A stretch of 64,000 nucleotides of DNA from the NCBI GenBank assembly GCA_963070105.1, contig OY718806.1, positions 1-64,000 on the forward strand, given 5' to 3'. A program made the translations under genes and the position numbers. Shown piece by piece: positions 24,549 through 37,000 of this stretch. Source of the DNA: Litomosoides sigmodontis. Lineage: Eukaryota; Nematoda; Chromadorea; Rhabditida; Onchocercidae. Below the pieces are notes generated by a model that saw only the letters and a program-made list of their open reading frames with translations, searched no databases and was not told the origin of the DNA. The number at the start of each line of letters is the position of its first letter. The stretch's first letter is position 1.

Positions 24549-24990
24549 ATCAACGTGAGCTGATGACTCACATTTACTAGGAATTCCTCGTTCAAGGGAA
24601 ATAATTGCAATTCCCGATCCCGATCACGGAGGATTTTCAACGGGTTACCAGTACCTTTCGGCAATGGTTACAGCACGCTGATTCCTCCAGTGTAGCGCGC
24701 GTGCAGCCCTGGACATCTAAGGGCATCACAGACCTGTTATTGCTCAACTTCATGCGGCTAAACACCGCTTGTCCCTCTAAGAAGTTGCCTGAACAGCAGC
24801 AGTAGCAATTCAGGAACTATTTAGTAGGCTAGAGTCTCGCTCGTTATCGGAATAAACCAGACAAATCACTCCACCAACTAAGAACGGCCATGCACCACCA
24901 ACCACCGAATCATGAAAGAGCTCTCAATCTGTCAATCCTCACGGTGTCCGGGCCAGGTGAGTTTTCCCGTGTTGAGTCAAATTAAGCCGC

Positions 24991-25024
<34 letters not shown>

Positions 25025-26195
25025 TCTTTAAGTTTCAGCTTTGCAACCATACTTCCCCCGGAACCGAAAAACTTTCGTTTCCGGGAAGCTGCCCGTCAAG
25101 GCGTATTTACCGCCAACGGAACGCTAGTTGGTATCGTTTACGGTCAGAACTAGGGCGGTATCTGATCGCCTTCGAACCTCTGACTTTCGTTCTTGATTAA
25201 TGAAGACATTCTTGGCAAATGCTTTCGCAGTCGTACGTCTCGCTACGGTCCAAGAATTTCACCTCTCACGCAGCGATACGAATGCCCCCGTCCGTCCCTC
25301 TTAACCATTATCTCAGATCAGAAAACCAACAAAATAGAACCGAGATCCTATTTCATTATTCCATGCACGAGTATTCAGGCATTAGCCCGCGTTGAGCACT
25401 CTAATTTTTTCAAGGTAAACTTGCTAGCCACCATGCGCAGCGCAGTGAAGGCAACGCACGGAAAACTGGCAACAGTGTAGCCTAGGAGCCCAGTTCTCAT
25501 CCAATGGATGGACCAGGTCCTAAGACGCAGATCCAACTACGAGCTTTTTAACCGCAGCAATGACGATATACACTTTGAGAGCTGGAATTACCGCGGCTGC
25601 TGGCACCAGACTTGCCCTCTCATAGATCCTCGTTAACAGGTTTAAATTTTACCCATTCCGATAACCGGCCTCAAAGAGAACGGTCTCGTTATTTTTCGTC
25701 ACTACCTCCTCATTCTGAGAGTGGGTAATTTGCGCGCCTGCTGCCTTCCTTGGATGTGGTAGCCGTTTCTCAGGCTCCCTCTCCGGAGTCGAACCCTTAT
25801 TCTCCGTTACCCGTTACAACCATGGTAGGCACATAAACTACCATCGAAAGTTGATAAGGCAGACACTTGATAGATATGTCGCCGGTGCAAGACCATGCGA
25901 TCAGCAATAGCTATTCAGAGTCACCAATCTGAACGGGTGGCCAGCAGCAGCAGCTGATGACCACCCCATTGGTTTTAATCTAATAGATGCGCTCGTTCAA
26001 ACAAGTCGGAGCTTTGGTGCATGTATTAGCTCTAGAATTGCCACAGTTATCCACGTTGGACAGTCAACATCAAGTACATTATAGCTGTTATAATGAGCCG
26101 TTCGCGGTTTCACCTTTATAGGTTTATTTGAACTTAGACATGCATGGCTTAGCCTTTGAGACAAGCATATAACCGCCGACAGAATCAATCGGGGA
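24358..26195 (-). rRNA. 18S (small subunit) ribosomal RNA
   Basis: The minus strand 3' end carries GTTTCCGTAGGTGAACCTGC and GGAAGGATCATTA, ending at 24358. Internal landmarks include CCAGCAGCCGCGGTAATTCC (about 25591-25610). The 5' end is the nematode form GATTGATTCTGTCGGCGGTT then ATATGCTTGTCTCAAAG near 26160-26195. The length of about 1.84 kb is slightly longer than many nematode 18S genes, perhaps from expansion segments. No insertion or truncation is seen. Confidence 0.95.
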
Positions 26196-27062
26196 GATGA
26201 TGCACGCGCTCTGCGCTCTCGAACAGCCACATCAGCTGGCAACAAGTAAGCAGCATGACCATGCCGATGACCACTGCCACTGCTACCACTACCTCAGTGA
26301 TAATTGAATTTCTCGCTTCAAAATTCACTTCACCATTGTAGCAAACAGTAGCGTAGCATCGCCACACTACCACTGTCACTTGTTGCCCTGTTGCGCCGTG
26401 TGCAGTTCGTCCATTCATCATCAATCCAAATTTCTCGCTTTTTTCTCCACCAAAAACTCAATCCATTCTTTCGCTTATCAACAACAAAACTTCACTTTGC
26501 GAAACTTTTCACCTCTCAAGCTTAAAACATCGTAGAACTTCACACATATACAACGGAGCATTCCACCACTCTTTCTTCGAATGTCACATCTCGCCAGAGA
26601 CAGTTCGTGATCCTAACACAGTGTACACGTATGTCGTCATCACTGTTAGAATCACTTGAATTTTTTAGATTGCACGCCTGCTGAAACTTTCATTTCACGA
26701 GACAATCCATTGCTCAAGTTAGTGAAAACTTCAAATTTCAATTTCAAATTTCAATTTAAATTTTCCACTAACAATACATCTACTTGAACCTCTCTATTAA
26801 CGTCACAGCATTTCACATTTAAAATTTTAATTTAAAACTAATTCAAATTTTAACTTATTTTTAAATTTCGATTTATTTCCCATTTCTCCATTTTACACAT
26901 TTTTATCGAACTTTCTCTCTTTCTCTCTCTTCTATTTTCCATTACTTAACACTAAATGCTAATTTTTGGTGTTTTTTCGTGAAATTTCAACATTTTTTTT
27001 CAAATTTTACATTTTTTTAAATTTTACAAAAAAGCATAGCTATTATTAAATTCCATGCTCTT
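26196..27062 (-). other. rDNA external transcribed or intergenic spacer (18S side)
   Basis: This is the stretch upstream of 18S, where the pre-rRNA promoter and 5' external transcribed spacer should lie. It is increasingly AT-rich away from 18S, with AAATTTCAATTT-type runs near 26730-26760 and TCTCTCTTTCTCTCTCTTC near 26910. No open frame is credible. A polymerase I promoter cannot be located by eye because these are poorly conserved. Confidence 0.6.
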
Positions 27063-27554
27063 TTGCTTATCTTTTTAAGGAATAATTATGATGATAGCGA
27101 TAGTAATAGTGATAGTGATAACTTATCACTATCATCATTATCATCATCATTATCATTATTATTATTATTGTCATTGTTATTGTTATTGTTTGTAGTTTTT
27201 GCTGGAAAAGAAAAAAAGGGATGTATGTGTATATACATATGTATACGTATGAATATATACATTGTAAGAAATAATATAACAGATGGATAGATCGAAAGAT
27301 AGGCAGAGACAGTGTGGGTACGTCTGTATTAATGCAACCTCCCTTTCTCTCCCGCTTTCTTTCCTTATATGAGAGAGAGGATGGAAAATGACGAGCATCG
27401 TTAAATAGAGAGAAAAAAATAAGAAAGAATAAGAGGAAAAAAGAGAGAAAGAGAAGTGAGTGAAAAGGGGAAAAAAGCGTGGGAAAATGAAAAGAACAGG
27501 AGTAAAGTAAATGCATGCATATGAAAAAAAAATCTCTGTACATAAATGCTAGAG

Positions 27555-27620
<66 letters not shown>

Positions 27621-27630
27621 GTGTGTGTTC
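27063..27630. repeat. Second copy of the rDNA-flanking spacer block, with GT microsatellite
   Basis: Same orientation and element order as 19075-19340: GATGATAG and TTATCATTATTATT stretches, a GTTAAATAGAGAGAAAAA AG-rich block, AGAAGTGAGTGAAAAG, TGCATGCATATGAAAAAAA, CTGTACATAAATGCTAG, then a GT run (27557-27628, much longer than in the left copy). A near-perfect 23-bp palindrome, GATAGTGATAA-C-TTATCACTATC, lies at 27111-27133. Together the two copies bracket one rDNA unit. Confidence 0.75.
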
Positions 27631-28769
27631 TTTATCAGTATTCCGTACAGTTGCTCCAGTGCGTGGGATCGCTGTTATCGGCGTGCTGGAAGGTTACCGG
27701 AATATTGCAGAAAGAAGTTCAATTTGTCTTAAATGAAGGCTAAGGCAAGGTGTGAGGTGAAGTGAAATATGCTCGGGGAAGTGGCTGGACAACTCAGTGA
27801 CCACTTGTTTGAACGACTTTCCAGCATTAGGGAACGAGTGAGACGGATGCTGCATGGAAAGAGTTCATCTCGTATCGTTAATGGTTCAGCAGCTTTCCCA
27901 ATGATTTGTCATTTTCCAAGTGTTAGCAAGCGTTAATTGCTTTTTTGAATAATGTCTACTGCATTTCTTGGTCAGAAATGGCTTCCGAATTTTTCATAGT
28001 ACTGTAATTAAAGGGACGGAAATGAGAGGATTGTCATGCATGGTATTCTTCATGGTTGACGTATATCTAGAATATTTCAATTGCAGCAAAGTCCTTTACC
28101 GGTTCCGTGACGACGTTTACGTCAGCCATGCAATGGCGACTTTGTCCGGCAACCAAAATATTTCATAGCGACCGATGTTCATATTCTTGCCGCGAGCCTT
28201 CTACAACTGAGAAGAGCTCCACCGATACCTTACATTACATGAAGTTCGCAACAGTTGAATGCTAGCATTCATTCTTTGTACATTAGGTACGGTCGCATTA
28301 GTTGCAGTGAGCAAAAGCTGAAGTTGATCGAGCTTAATATGCAAATTTCTTACAAAATGCATTTCTTGAAATGCAAATCGGGATGAGTTGAGTTTCTTGA
28401 ACAATGTTCGTTTGAATGTTTGAATTGGTTATTGTTGGGAAAATGTCGCTCGCTGGGATGTGGTTGTATCTGGTGATCAGTGTCACTGCGTTGTTGGTGC
28501 CATTGATAAGGGCGAACCACGTCGTCCCCCCACGCCATTTATCACTTTTCATACAGCAGCACTGGCATAATAATGTATGCATTTGATGTTGGAAGTTGTA
28601 TTTCCAATTCTGTTTCCATGAGACTATTTTTGAAGCAATGTATGCATTGATGACAGAGTGAGGCTAAAGAAGCATGAAATCAGTAAACGAGTGGCGGCAC
28701 TGTCTTGGGAGTGGACCTTAAAAAATGTGGTTGGTCAGTAAAACTACAATATAGGACTTGATGTTGCAG
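27631..28769. other. Mostly non-coding; one possible upstream exon
   Basis: No gene is firmly recognised. On the plus strand an open stretch begins after an acceptor-like TTTCAATTGCAG at 28075-28086 and stays open to about 28259. It contains cysteines and W-R-L-C-P. It could be an upstream exon of the membrane protein at 28770-29608, but a good donor is missing. Confidence 0.3.
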
Positions 28770-29608
28770 ATATCAGAGATACATCAGTTAAACGGTTGCA
28801 AATATTCTGAAGTGAAAGTAGAGGCCGTCAAGAAAGTCTTTGTCATCGTTAGCAGGTCGAATTGGTGCAACGAGGTGATCAAAGTGGTGTTTGGCGTAAG
28901 TGCCGAAGCAAGGAGAAATAACACGAATGTTACTGCATGGGCTATGCCATACAACTATACTGGGTCGGTGGACTCGGTGAGTAATTTAACATAATCCTCT
29001 CAACGTGTGACGACTGAATATTGTTAGTGAAGAGAGGCGTCATGCCAGGCCCCTAATTAGGCATAATTGTTGTAGATCGCAGTTGCATCAGGGTTACAAG
29101 GATTGGATTATTGTTATAAGATTAAAAGTTCAAAGTCATTTGTGGAAGAATGTGATTGATAGACTTTATTCCACCTCGGGAAACATTGCAGCGCAGCAGG
29201 TGCCTAGATAACGTGTACTTGTATAACGCGAGCAGACCTGCTTATGGGCTAGCGAGAGTTGATTTGCTTTGCGGCGCAAGACGACCACGTTTGGAGAGAA
29301 GCATTTGGAAACGATCTATTGAGGAATATGAACAGAAGGAGCATCCTCCGCTCACAGGTTTTGTTAGCTACTCGAGTCAATTCCCATACTGCCTGGTGGG
29401 AACGTCTAATGTTCAACTCACTTTATTATTTCACTGACTCGTTTTTTTAGCTTCTATCGACAGAAGCAACGGAGGCACTTTCGTTATTACAATTGGCGTA
29501 TTGTTGTACGCCGTGTTTGGACTGTGTTTTCTGGCTGCTAATTTGGCATACATATTCAGAATATTCATTGTTTATGACTCATCAACTATCGATAAAAGAC
29601 CGGGTTAA
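28770..29608 (+). CDS. Candidate type I membrane protein, three 3' exons (unrecognised family)
   Basis: Three phase-compatible exons are visible: 28770-28976 (acceptor TTGCAG, donor GTGAGT), 29192-29357 (acceptor ATTGCAG, donor GTTTTG) and 29451-29608 (acceptor TTTTTTTAG, stop TAA). The joined product is at least 175 residues. The first exon carries the glycosylation sequons NNT, NVT and NYT; the second carries NAS, a short basic stretch and E-E-Y-E-Q-K-E-H. The last exon encodes one strongly hydrophobic helix of about 25 residues (T-F-V-I-T-I-G-V-L-L...), then a short tail ending K-R-P-G. That layout suggests a glycosylated ectodomain with a single membrane anchor. The start codon and signal peptide are not found, so the gene extends upstream. 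I do not recognise the family. Support is splice phase and membrane topology only. Confidence 0.4.
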
Positions 29609-29638
29609 CTTTTTAACTGTTGGGAACATAAGCGTGAA

Positions 29639-29639
<1 letters not shown>

Positions 29640-29679
<40 letters not shown>

Positions 29680-29688
29680 TGTGTGTGA
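29640..29688. repeat. GT microsatellite
   Basis: About 24 GT dinucleotides with one GTCT interruption near the right end. It starts about 30 bases after the stop codon of the upstream candidate gene. Confidence 0.95.
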
Positions 29689-32600
29689 GGGAGATAGAGA
29701 GAACATTACTCCTTCGAGAAGATATACCATTTTTGAATCAAGCAATGCGTTAGCTTTTTTAGCATAAATACTTCGGGTAAGAAGTCGACTAAGAGCAATG
29801 TTCACTTCCCGGGAGAGGGTAAAGGAAAACAGCAGAAAACAAAGAAGAGATATATGGTAATTGAGTAGCTTTCAGGACAAAGACAGAGTGCAAGTGGCAA
29901 CAAAATCAGCAAAATGCTGAAGATAGCACTAAATGCAATGAAAGCGAAGAAGAGTTCACGAAAAAATAAGGGAGGGAAAGTGTTCAAAGCATAAATTGCG
30001 CCAAACGAGTGAGTACAAGCGACGGTACAGCATTTAAAAGCAGTGAATGAATTTGCGATCCAAATTTTGACTTTTGTTTTGCTTTGCGTCATACATGTGC
30101 ATATGTAATACAAATTTTATTCTATATTTTTCTCTGGTACTACTTGCAGTACATTATTGAGTTTTAGAATTCAGATATGAAATCATAGTAAGAAATGGAT
30201 ACTATCAATAAGCTTCCACTACTTCCGCTTTCCGTACCTCTGAGCGTCTCCTTCGTAGTGTAAATGAAAGTGTAGCAAGTATGTAAGGGTATTTGAATAT
30301 ATACATACCGTGGTAATTGAAAGAGAGAAGGCAATGAATTAGCTTCATCGTTCAATGTTGCGACTATGTTAATTAGTTAATGAATATATGTATTTGGAGA
30401 ATAATAATTCAGAAGTTGTCAATCAGCTGAATGAAGTATGAATAGATCGAAGATCTAGTGCTAAATCTCGATTTTCGCGCTGATAAAATCACTTTTATTC
30501 ATGAAAGGAAATAATAATTCATGAAAAAACTGAAATGAATTTCCGTACTAAGCTGCAGGAAAAATCTGGAAATGTTGAATCTCGATGGAAACAAGTTTCG
30601 CTGAAGCCATACGTATTAGCAGCCTTCAATTCCTAAAAAGAATGCCTCGGCAAACGGAAAAAATGTCGTACTGATTACATATGAAATAATGACTCCAGAC
30701 TTGCGTTATCGGTTTTCAGGAATTTAAATAGCATACGAGAGTTTAGCGATGAACAATTGGAAATAAGAATACGATTCTCATATGAATTTCCTGCACCATT
30801 TTTCGAAAATTAGCATTTAACGAAATAAAATTTAGCAAGTAGGTCAAATAATTGCTCCTAGATTTTTCCGTATTTCGTCGCAAAAGCTATTAAATCACTC
30901 AAGCAAACTTCATTGCCTTAGTCTATTAACATTTAACTCAGTTTTGAAAGCAGAAGCAGTAGTAGTAGTAGAAGGCAATTAAGTTAAATTAAATAAATGA
31001 AAGTTATGAGAGGTGATATGGTTAACAGAGAGGGAAAGAAAGAAAGAGAGAGAGAGAGAGAGCGAGATGCATGATAAAGGATGTAATGATTTGTTGCAAA
31101 AAGTAAGTTTATTGAAGTATCGAAAAGTTGGCATGTGATATGGAAAGAATTGAGGAGAGAAACATTGACAATGTAGCTAGCTAGGACTGCAAAATATCCT
31201 TAGTAGAGTAGAAGCACGTTGTATCAAAAGAAGCATTAGCGAAATTAAAAAACAATGACAGAAATGTTTGGAATCGATTCCGCCGCTGCTCACTTTTTGC
31301 TTGCCTCTAGCTGTCATACCAAAATTTTTGCCCGGAGGGAAGCCTAGTGTAGCAAGGAGTGCGTGAGAATGGAATATTAATTGGACAATTCACTTTTAAT
31401 TTAATGCACAGAGGAGAATTTAGTAAAATGTGTAGATAAGTTTGCGAATAGCTTAGTTTCCATGATATGCCAAACAAAATTCCTGCTCACTGTTGCACCT
31501 AGGCGGCACATGACTCCAATGAAACAGGTTTTAAATGTTGTGTAATTTGGTGTCACTCGTCTTTCATTGGAATAAATTTGAACTGAATGCCTTCTCTATT
31601 TTTGCTTCAATGCTACTTTTTGTTATGGAAAGCAACTGATAACCGAATTCTAAAGCGGCTTGCTTATTCCAATTTGACCATTCCTTTTCGTCTCTTTTTC
31701 ATTTCGGTTAAAAATGCCCCCTGCACAATCAAATCAATCCACATCTGTTCATTACCGTTTGTTTATTCATTACATTATTACTACCACAAGATGGTTGACT
31801 ATCTCGTTCACTGACACGCGAAAAATTTTCGGCATTATTTAAGCAGGTGTACGGTATGGCCACTCTTTCCGAATAGCATGCTTTATTTCACTTTTATCCA
31901 AAGAAGTTTGAAATGTTCGCAGCGAGCAGTTCATAATCTTTTCTTTCAGAGTGCACTAAAGAGTAACGACCCACAGCATCAGCGTTATTTGCAGACTAAC
32001 TATAGTAACCTCAGTCTACTGTTGAAATTTGTTAACGGAGAAACGCGGATAGATGGCTTGAGCCTCGAGGATGTTTAAGTTGAGGCAGCTCGCTGTGTGT
32101 CTGAATCTGAATGGGGTGTCTCGATGCACTCAGCGGCTACTGTGAAAAACTAGCCCTTCCCATCGCTCCAACTCATTTCTCTCCCACTTCATTTCCACAT
32201 CTGCAAGCAGAGTGGTGGATGATGGTTCGATCCACTTTCTTTTTTTAAGTTGAGCGCGACAATTTCCTGATAAAATGCACCGCTGAAAGACGGAAGAGAT
32301 CAGAGAGCAAGCGACAAAAGTGCTGCCACTGTTTTATCCATACACACAAATATGTTTATGAAGTGAAAGGCGGGAATAATACCTTCGAGTCAATGAGCTC
32401 GGTAAAGCCTAGCCTATCGAAAATATTTGATCATGCTTTGCTTGGCGACACTCCTCGACAAAAGCTCCCGCAACGAGCACTTCTGTAACAGAGCCCTTCG
32501 TTCGGTCGCCGCGTCAAATTGTGATTTGTTCGTTGCTGTCAGGAATTTGACGAAATATACAATGCCTCACTGTCGCCACTGACAAACACAAACCAACTAC

Positions 32601-33146
32601 TAGTCAACTTGTTGCGGCAATTTACCACTCACTGTGAAAACTAAATTCTTGCAGGTAACACGAATGAAACTCGCAAATGGAAGTGAAGAGCTGCAAATGC
32701 GTACTCTTCAGGGTGCAAAAAATGATGTGGAAGGGGCAGCCAAGCAACCAGTTAGTGAACCAATCACCACTCACTGCGATCACGGGTCACGTCGACGGTT
32801 AGTCTCTGGCAACAAGGCATATTTGGCCCCAATTCAGCTTATTCAATTATCCATCAACTTTTAGGACATCCTGTGTCGTTTTCCACTTCAATTGATTGTC
32901 GTCTTCTCTTCTGACCAAATTTTTTCCACTCGTAAATCCCCTGAGAAAATTTCTTTCCAGAAGTCGCTCATCATCCGAAGAGATGCAGTACATTTTACCT
33001 CAGCAATCACAACAATTATTTAATTCTAAAACGGTTACTTCTCAGCAGTTGTTCAACATTTTCAGAAAGTTTTTTGACAAAAGTTATTTGATAAAAACGA
33101 ATTGTCCATTATTTCCTGTCGTCGCTCTCTTACACATTTATTTTCC
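29689..33146. other. No gene recognised
   Basis: AT-rich DNA. It holds a purine run of GAAAGAAAGAGAGAGAGAG type near 31030-31068 and an AGCAGTAGTAGTAGTAG patch near 30954. Open frames are short and lack domain features. No RNA gene or transposon is seen. Confidence 0.45.
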
Positions 33147-33405
33147 ATGGCTCCATTGTTAGAAGTTACGTTATTAGGTAATAATCTGTCGTACCTCTGC
33201 CATGATACGCATATGGAAGTAATTTGTAGCGTAAGTAACGAATAATGAACACATTTAGGCGTGCTTGTCAGGAGAGGACGACTGCACGGACAACTCCCAA
33301 CCATTGATCGTTGGAAATGAAGGTCCATCTGTGGTCGCCAAAGCCATAGTTTGTGTTATCGCCTTCATTATTATGGCTATTTGCTTGTGTTTTCTTTTCA
33401 TATAA
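33147..33405 (+). CDS. Candidate small cysteine-containing membrane protein (3' exons)
   Basis: Two open stretches, 33147-33230 and 33259-33405, are separated by 28 bases that begin GTAAGT and end ACATTTAG. Both are in phase 0, and reading through the 28 bases meets a TAA. Joined from the ATG at 33147 they give 76 residues. The order is an N-terminal half with several cysteines, an acidic patch G-E-D-D-C-T-D-N, then one hydrophobic C-terminal helix (A-I-V-C-V-I-A-F-I-I-M-A-I-C-L-C-F-L-F-I) ending at the stop. No signal peptide is visible, so upstream exons are likely, and the frame stays open 5' to about 33079. The family is not recognised. The gene call depends on accepting an unusually short intron. 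Confidence 0.35.
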
Positions 33406-34057
33406 ACTAAGTATTTGTTTATCCCTCATTTCTCTACCGACCGTTTCCAGTTGAAAAACCAACTACTATTATATGGCGCAATACTGCTTCACTTTTTCAT
33501 CAGTAACATATAACATTTCACATTGATCGAACAAATTTGGCAGTGATCAAACGTAGTTCTTCAATTCACAGTAATTGACACTAAATGCATTCAGTGTTGT
33601 CACAGACATTCAAGATATGTATTAAAGTTACGCACAAAATTTGAGAAAATTACCACAATACTGCTTAGTTCCAAGTCACCAAAAAACTTTAAGGAGTATA
33701 TGAACAGCCATCTTGTATAGTGTGTTGCTACATGACAAGTAAAAACCCATGCAACTTGTTGTATGCTGTTCTAGTAACAGTACTGCAACCATTAAAGGTT
33801 AGCAAATCACAATGCTCGGTTCACAAGTCCATTCACAGAACATACAGCGTAATCAGAATGAAAATGAATAACTTATTAAAATGAGTTGTTCCAATATGCG
33901 CAGCTCATTTAAAAACAACGGAAAGCACGATAAATATATCCACGATAGGCATGACAATAGATATTTGAAAAAAATTTTTTGAAATAAATTCTAAAAGCTA
34001 AGGTTAGTTGAAATATGGCACGAAAATGCAGCTCAGTAGACTATGATTGGTTAGCGA

Positions 34058-37000
34058 CTAAAGTGGAGCGCGAGTATAGCCTGAGTCGAGCATGAACATT
34101 GTTGGTTTTATGCCTTCTTTGTTTCCTAAGTAAATTAATTCCATTACGATGAGTGAAATGATGAAAAAAATTAATCCGGAAAGAAACACGGTGACATCAT
34201 GTGTTAGATTTGGATGTATTGTTAAGAAAAGTTCCAGCTGTTTAGTTGTCCAAACACTTTCTACCCATGTTGAATAAACTCCTGAATGCATATCGTACCC
34301 TGCAATTATTTAATAGCACTAAATTTGCGTGGATAAATCATCAGCAGTGCACGCAAATTGGGATTTCGGCAGCAGATAGCATGAAATAAATCAAGGATAA
34401 CAAAAGCCCACAGTGTTAAACCTGTGTCCAGTAGGAGGAAAAAAGAATTTCTAAAAAAATACCATCTAATTTGAAGGCCGGAGATTCCGCAGCTGTTGTA
34501 TATAACGAATTACGATAACATATAAACTTTCCATCTTCTGGATCAAACTGCCACGTATAATGATAAATCTACAAGATATTTCCCTTTCGAAAGACTGCTC
34601 ACTATTCATTAGTATTTAATATCATACTTTTATAAACTGGAAGAGGTGTATGAATGTACAACCCTAAGTGTAATGGTAGTTACCCTGCTCCTAATTATGC
34701 ATTAGAATCATTATGTACATATATAAAACGTTAAGATCAGATGCTGCTCTACATGTGATGACACCTCACTATTCATATTTCATATTAAAAACTTCAAGTT
34801 TTTCAAAAAAGACTCCAAATTGGGAATCAATCGTTGGCAGTATATTTTTAAATCGTAAGAAATTCTGAGCAACAAGACAATAAAGATTGCATGGAAAAAC
34901 CATTCTGCTACCTTGTGTTGCTTATTTAAATCCTCACACTGACCACGATCAGGAACATTAACGGCATTCTTAGATCCAAGAACATTAACAATTAACATAC
35001 TCATCAGAACACGAATTAAAGAGTAGTTGTTTTTTCCTACCGATATATATGTTTCTTTCGCTGTAAAGTAATTTTCAGTTTATGGGTTTATGTATGTAAA
35101 CATCCATCATATAAAATAATAAAGTCGAAAAGGATATAAACATAAGGAAAAAAACTAGTTTGAACTAACCGTAATGTTCGAACTGATTGTCGCCTTTCGT
35201 GATACTTTTGAAGAAGTTACAAGTATGCCAATCAGGATATTTCAAGAAACAATCCAGAAGAACAGATACCTATAATAAAGCACCTATTAAAAGTACTATG
35301 ATCCATAACACGGAAAAACTATGCTAATATCATGAGCAATCATTGCTTACATATAATTCGTCTATATCATACTGATTGAATAAATCGGCTTCTGTTTCAT
35401 TACCACCAGTGAGGAAGCCTACTACAGCTCCTATAATAGCACTTGCCGCAGCAATAACTTGATTTTTTAGTTTAGCAGTTCCATTGTTGAATACGTTTTG
35501 GTCCTCTAGCGAATTTATGCGGCTGCAAAAATATATCCTTACTGATAGAAAGCCAATTTTTTTTTGCCCTTTATTATTTTAGATCTACTAATTTTGCCTT
35601 CACAAGTGTGAAAAAAAAGACACTTTTATTAGGTAACTAAACAATTCATTTAACTAACTTGTAAATATATTGATGACCAAAGGGTCGGAGAATGAAACCA
35701 GCTATGTCACGTTTTCCCTTCAAAAATGACTGATAAGAAGAAGGTGGTAGCGGATCCTTACTCTCGATGCTTATTTTACCACCTGTTTTATTTTCATCAT
35801 TTCTGGAGTTCCCTTTCTTAAGAGACAACCAAGCTGCATCTAGCAAAATTTGCACCTAAAATGAAACAGTAACATTTATCCAGCCGTATGAAAATATAGA
35901 ATAAGAATTCATCCCACACTAATAAATTACTAAAAACCATAGCTCAACTTAGGAGAAACCTAATCTGATCTACCTATCCGTTGTAAAATGACATAGGTAA
36001 TACGTTACGTGTTTTGCCCACATCTTATTTTTAATAAAACATATTTGCTGCTCAACGCACTTTTAGTTTGCTTCCAGGAGTACTATAAACCTTCGAATCG
36101 ATGTGAGCAGAAAATGTTGGTTCTGAGCCATCAAGATGTTGCACCTGCAAAGTAACAGTAACTGCAGATAATAAAAACTTAGCTAAATTTTTTTATTGCT
36201 AAAGCATTTTTCATCTTTGTTTTTATCGGCTGTGCAAATCCAGCAATGGCTCGTTGAGATGCTGTTACTCAATCTTATTATAACAGCCTTCCCCCAACAT
36301 GCTTATGGTCTCCATGATTACCTCAATAAAACTGTCGATGTCTGTTAATCGGATATCTAGAGGAAATTTGCCTTTTATGATGTCATCAACTGTGGCACTA
36401 CTTCCAATATAGCCCAGTGATTCCTGAAAATGCTTTTTTTTAATTATCTTTTGCACTTTATGACAACAATGTTTATTCACATTCACACATGAATCTATTA
36501 TTATATTAGTTTAATTTAACAAACGGTACTGTAAGCATCCGCGATTGCAAGTTCAAGAACATACGCCGTGAAAAAAGGCAAAAATAATGGCTCGCCCATT
36601 GCGCTCTGCCATGGCTTCAAAATCAGTGGAATGATTTGCAATCGTTTTCGCAACTGCCAGAAGGCTAACAAGTGATGTGAGAGTAGATACTTCACCAACT
36701 GCTGCCTCTGTGAACGAACTGAAGGAATCCATCTACAACATTCTTAAACACTTCCTCTGTAGTCAATTCGATTTCTATTACTGTTCAAAATTATTCTTCC
36801 AACAACTATCACGTAAAAAAACAGAAATCAAAATATGTAAAATCATACTCTTGCAGCCAGGACCAAGATTTTGGGTTTGAACTTCTGCATAAATGCCGGA
36901 ACCGTTGCAAACAAATTTTTGTCGCCCAATGGGTCACACAAAGGGATGCTGAAATTAAACGATGCAACCTGTAGCCTATACAAGTTTCAAGCAACAAAAT

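Noticed and set aside
19408..26424. Many 60-97 codon open frames within 19.4-26.4 kb
   Set aside because: They lie in or antisense to 18S, 5.8S and 28S rRNA and the spacers.
28087..28259. Resemblance of a plus-strand open stretch to a Notch-ligand DSL domain (C, eight or nine residues, C, three, C-R)
   Set aside because: Only a few cysteine spacings agree, there are no following EGF repeats, and the neighbouring exons do not look like a DSL protein.
32155..32245. GGTTCGATCC resembling a tRNA B box
   Set aside because: No A box at the right distance and no acceptor-stem pairing.
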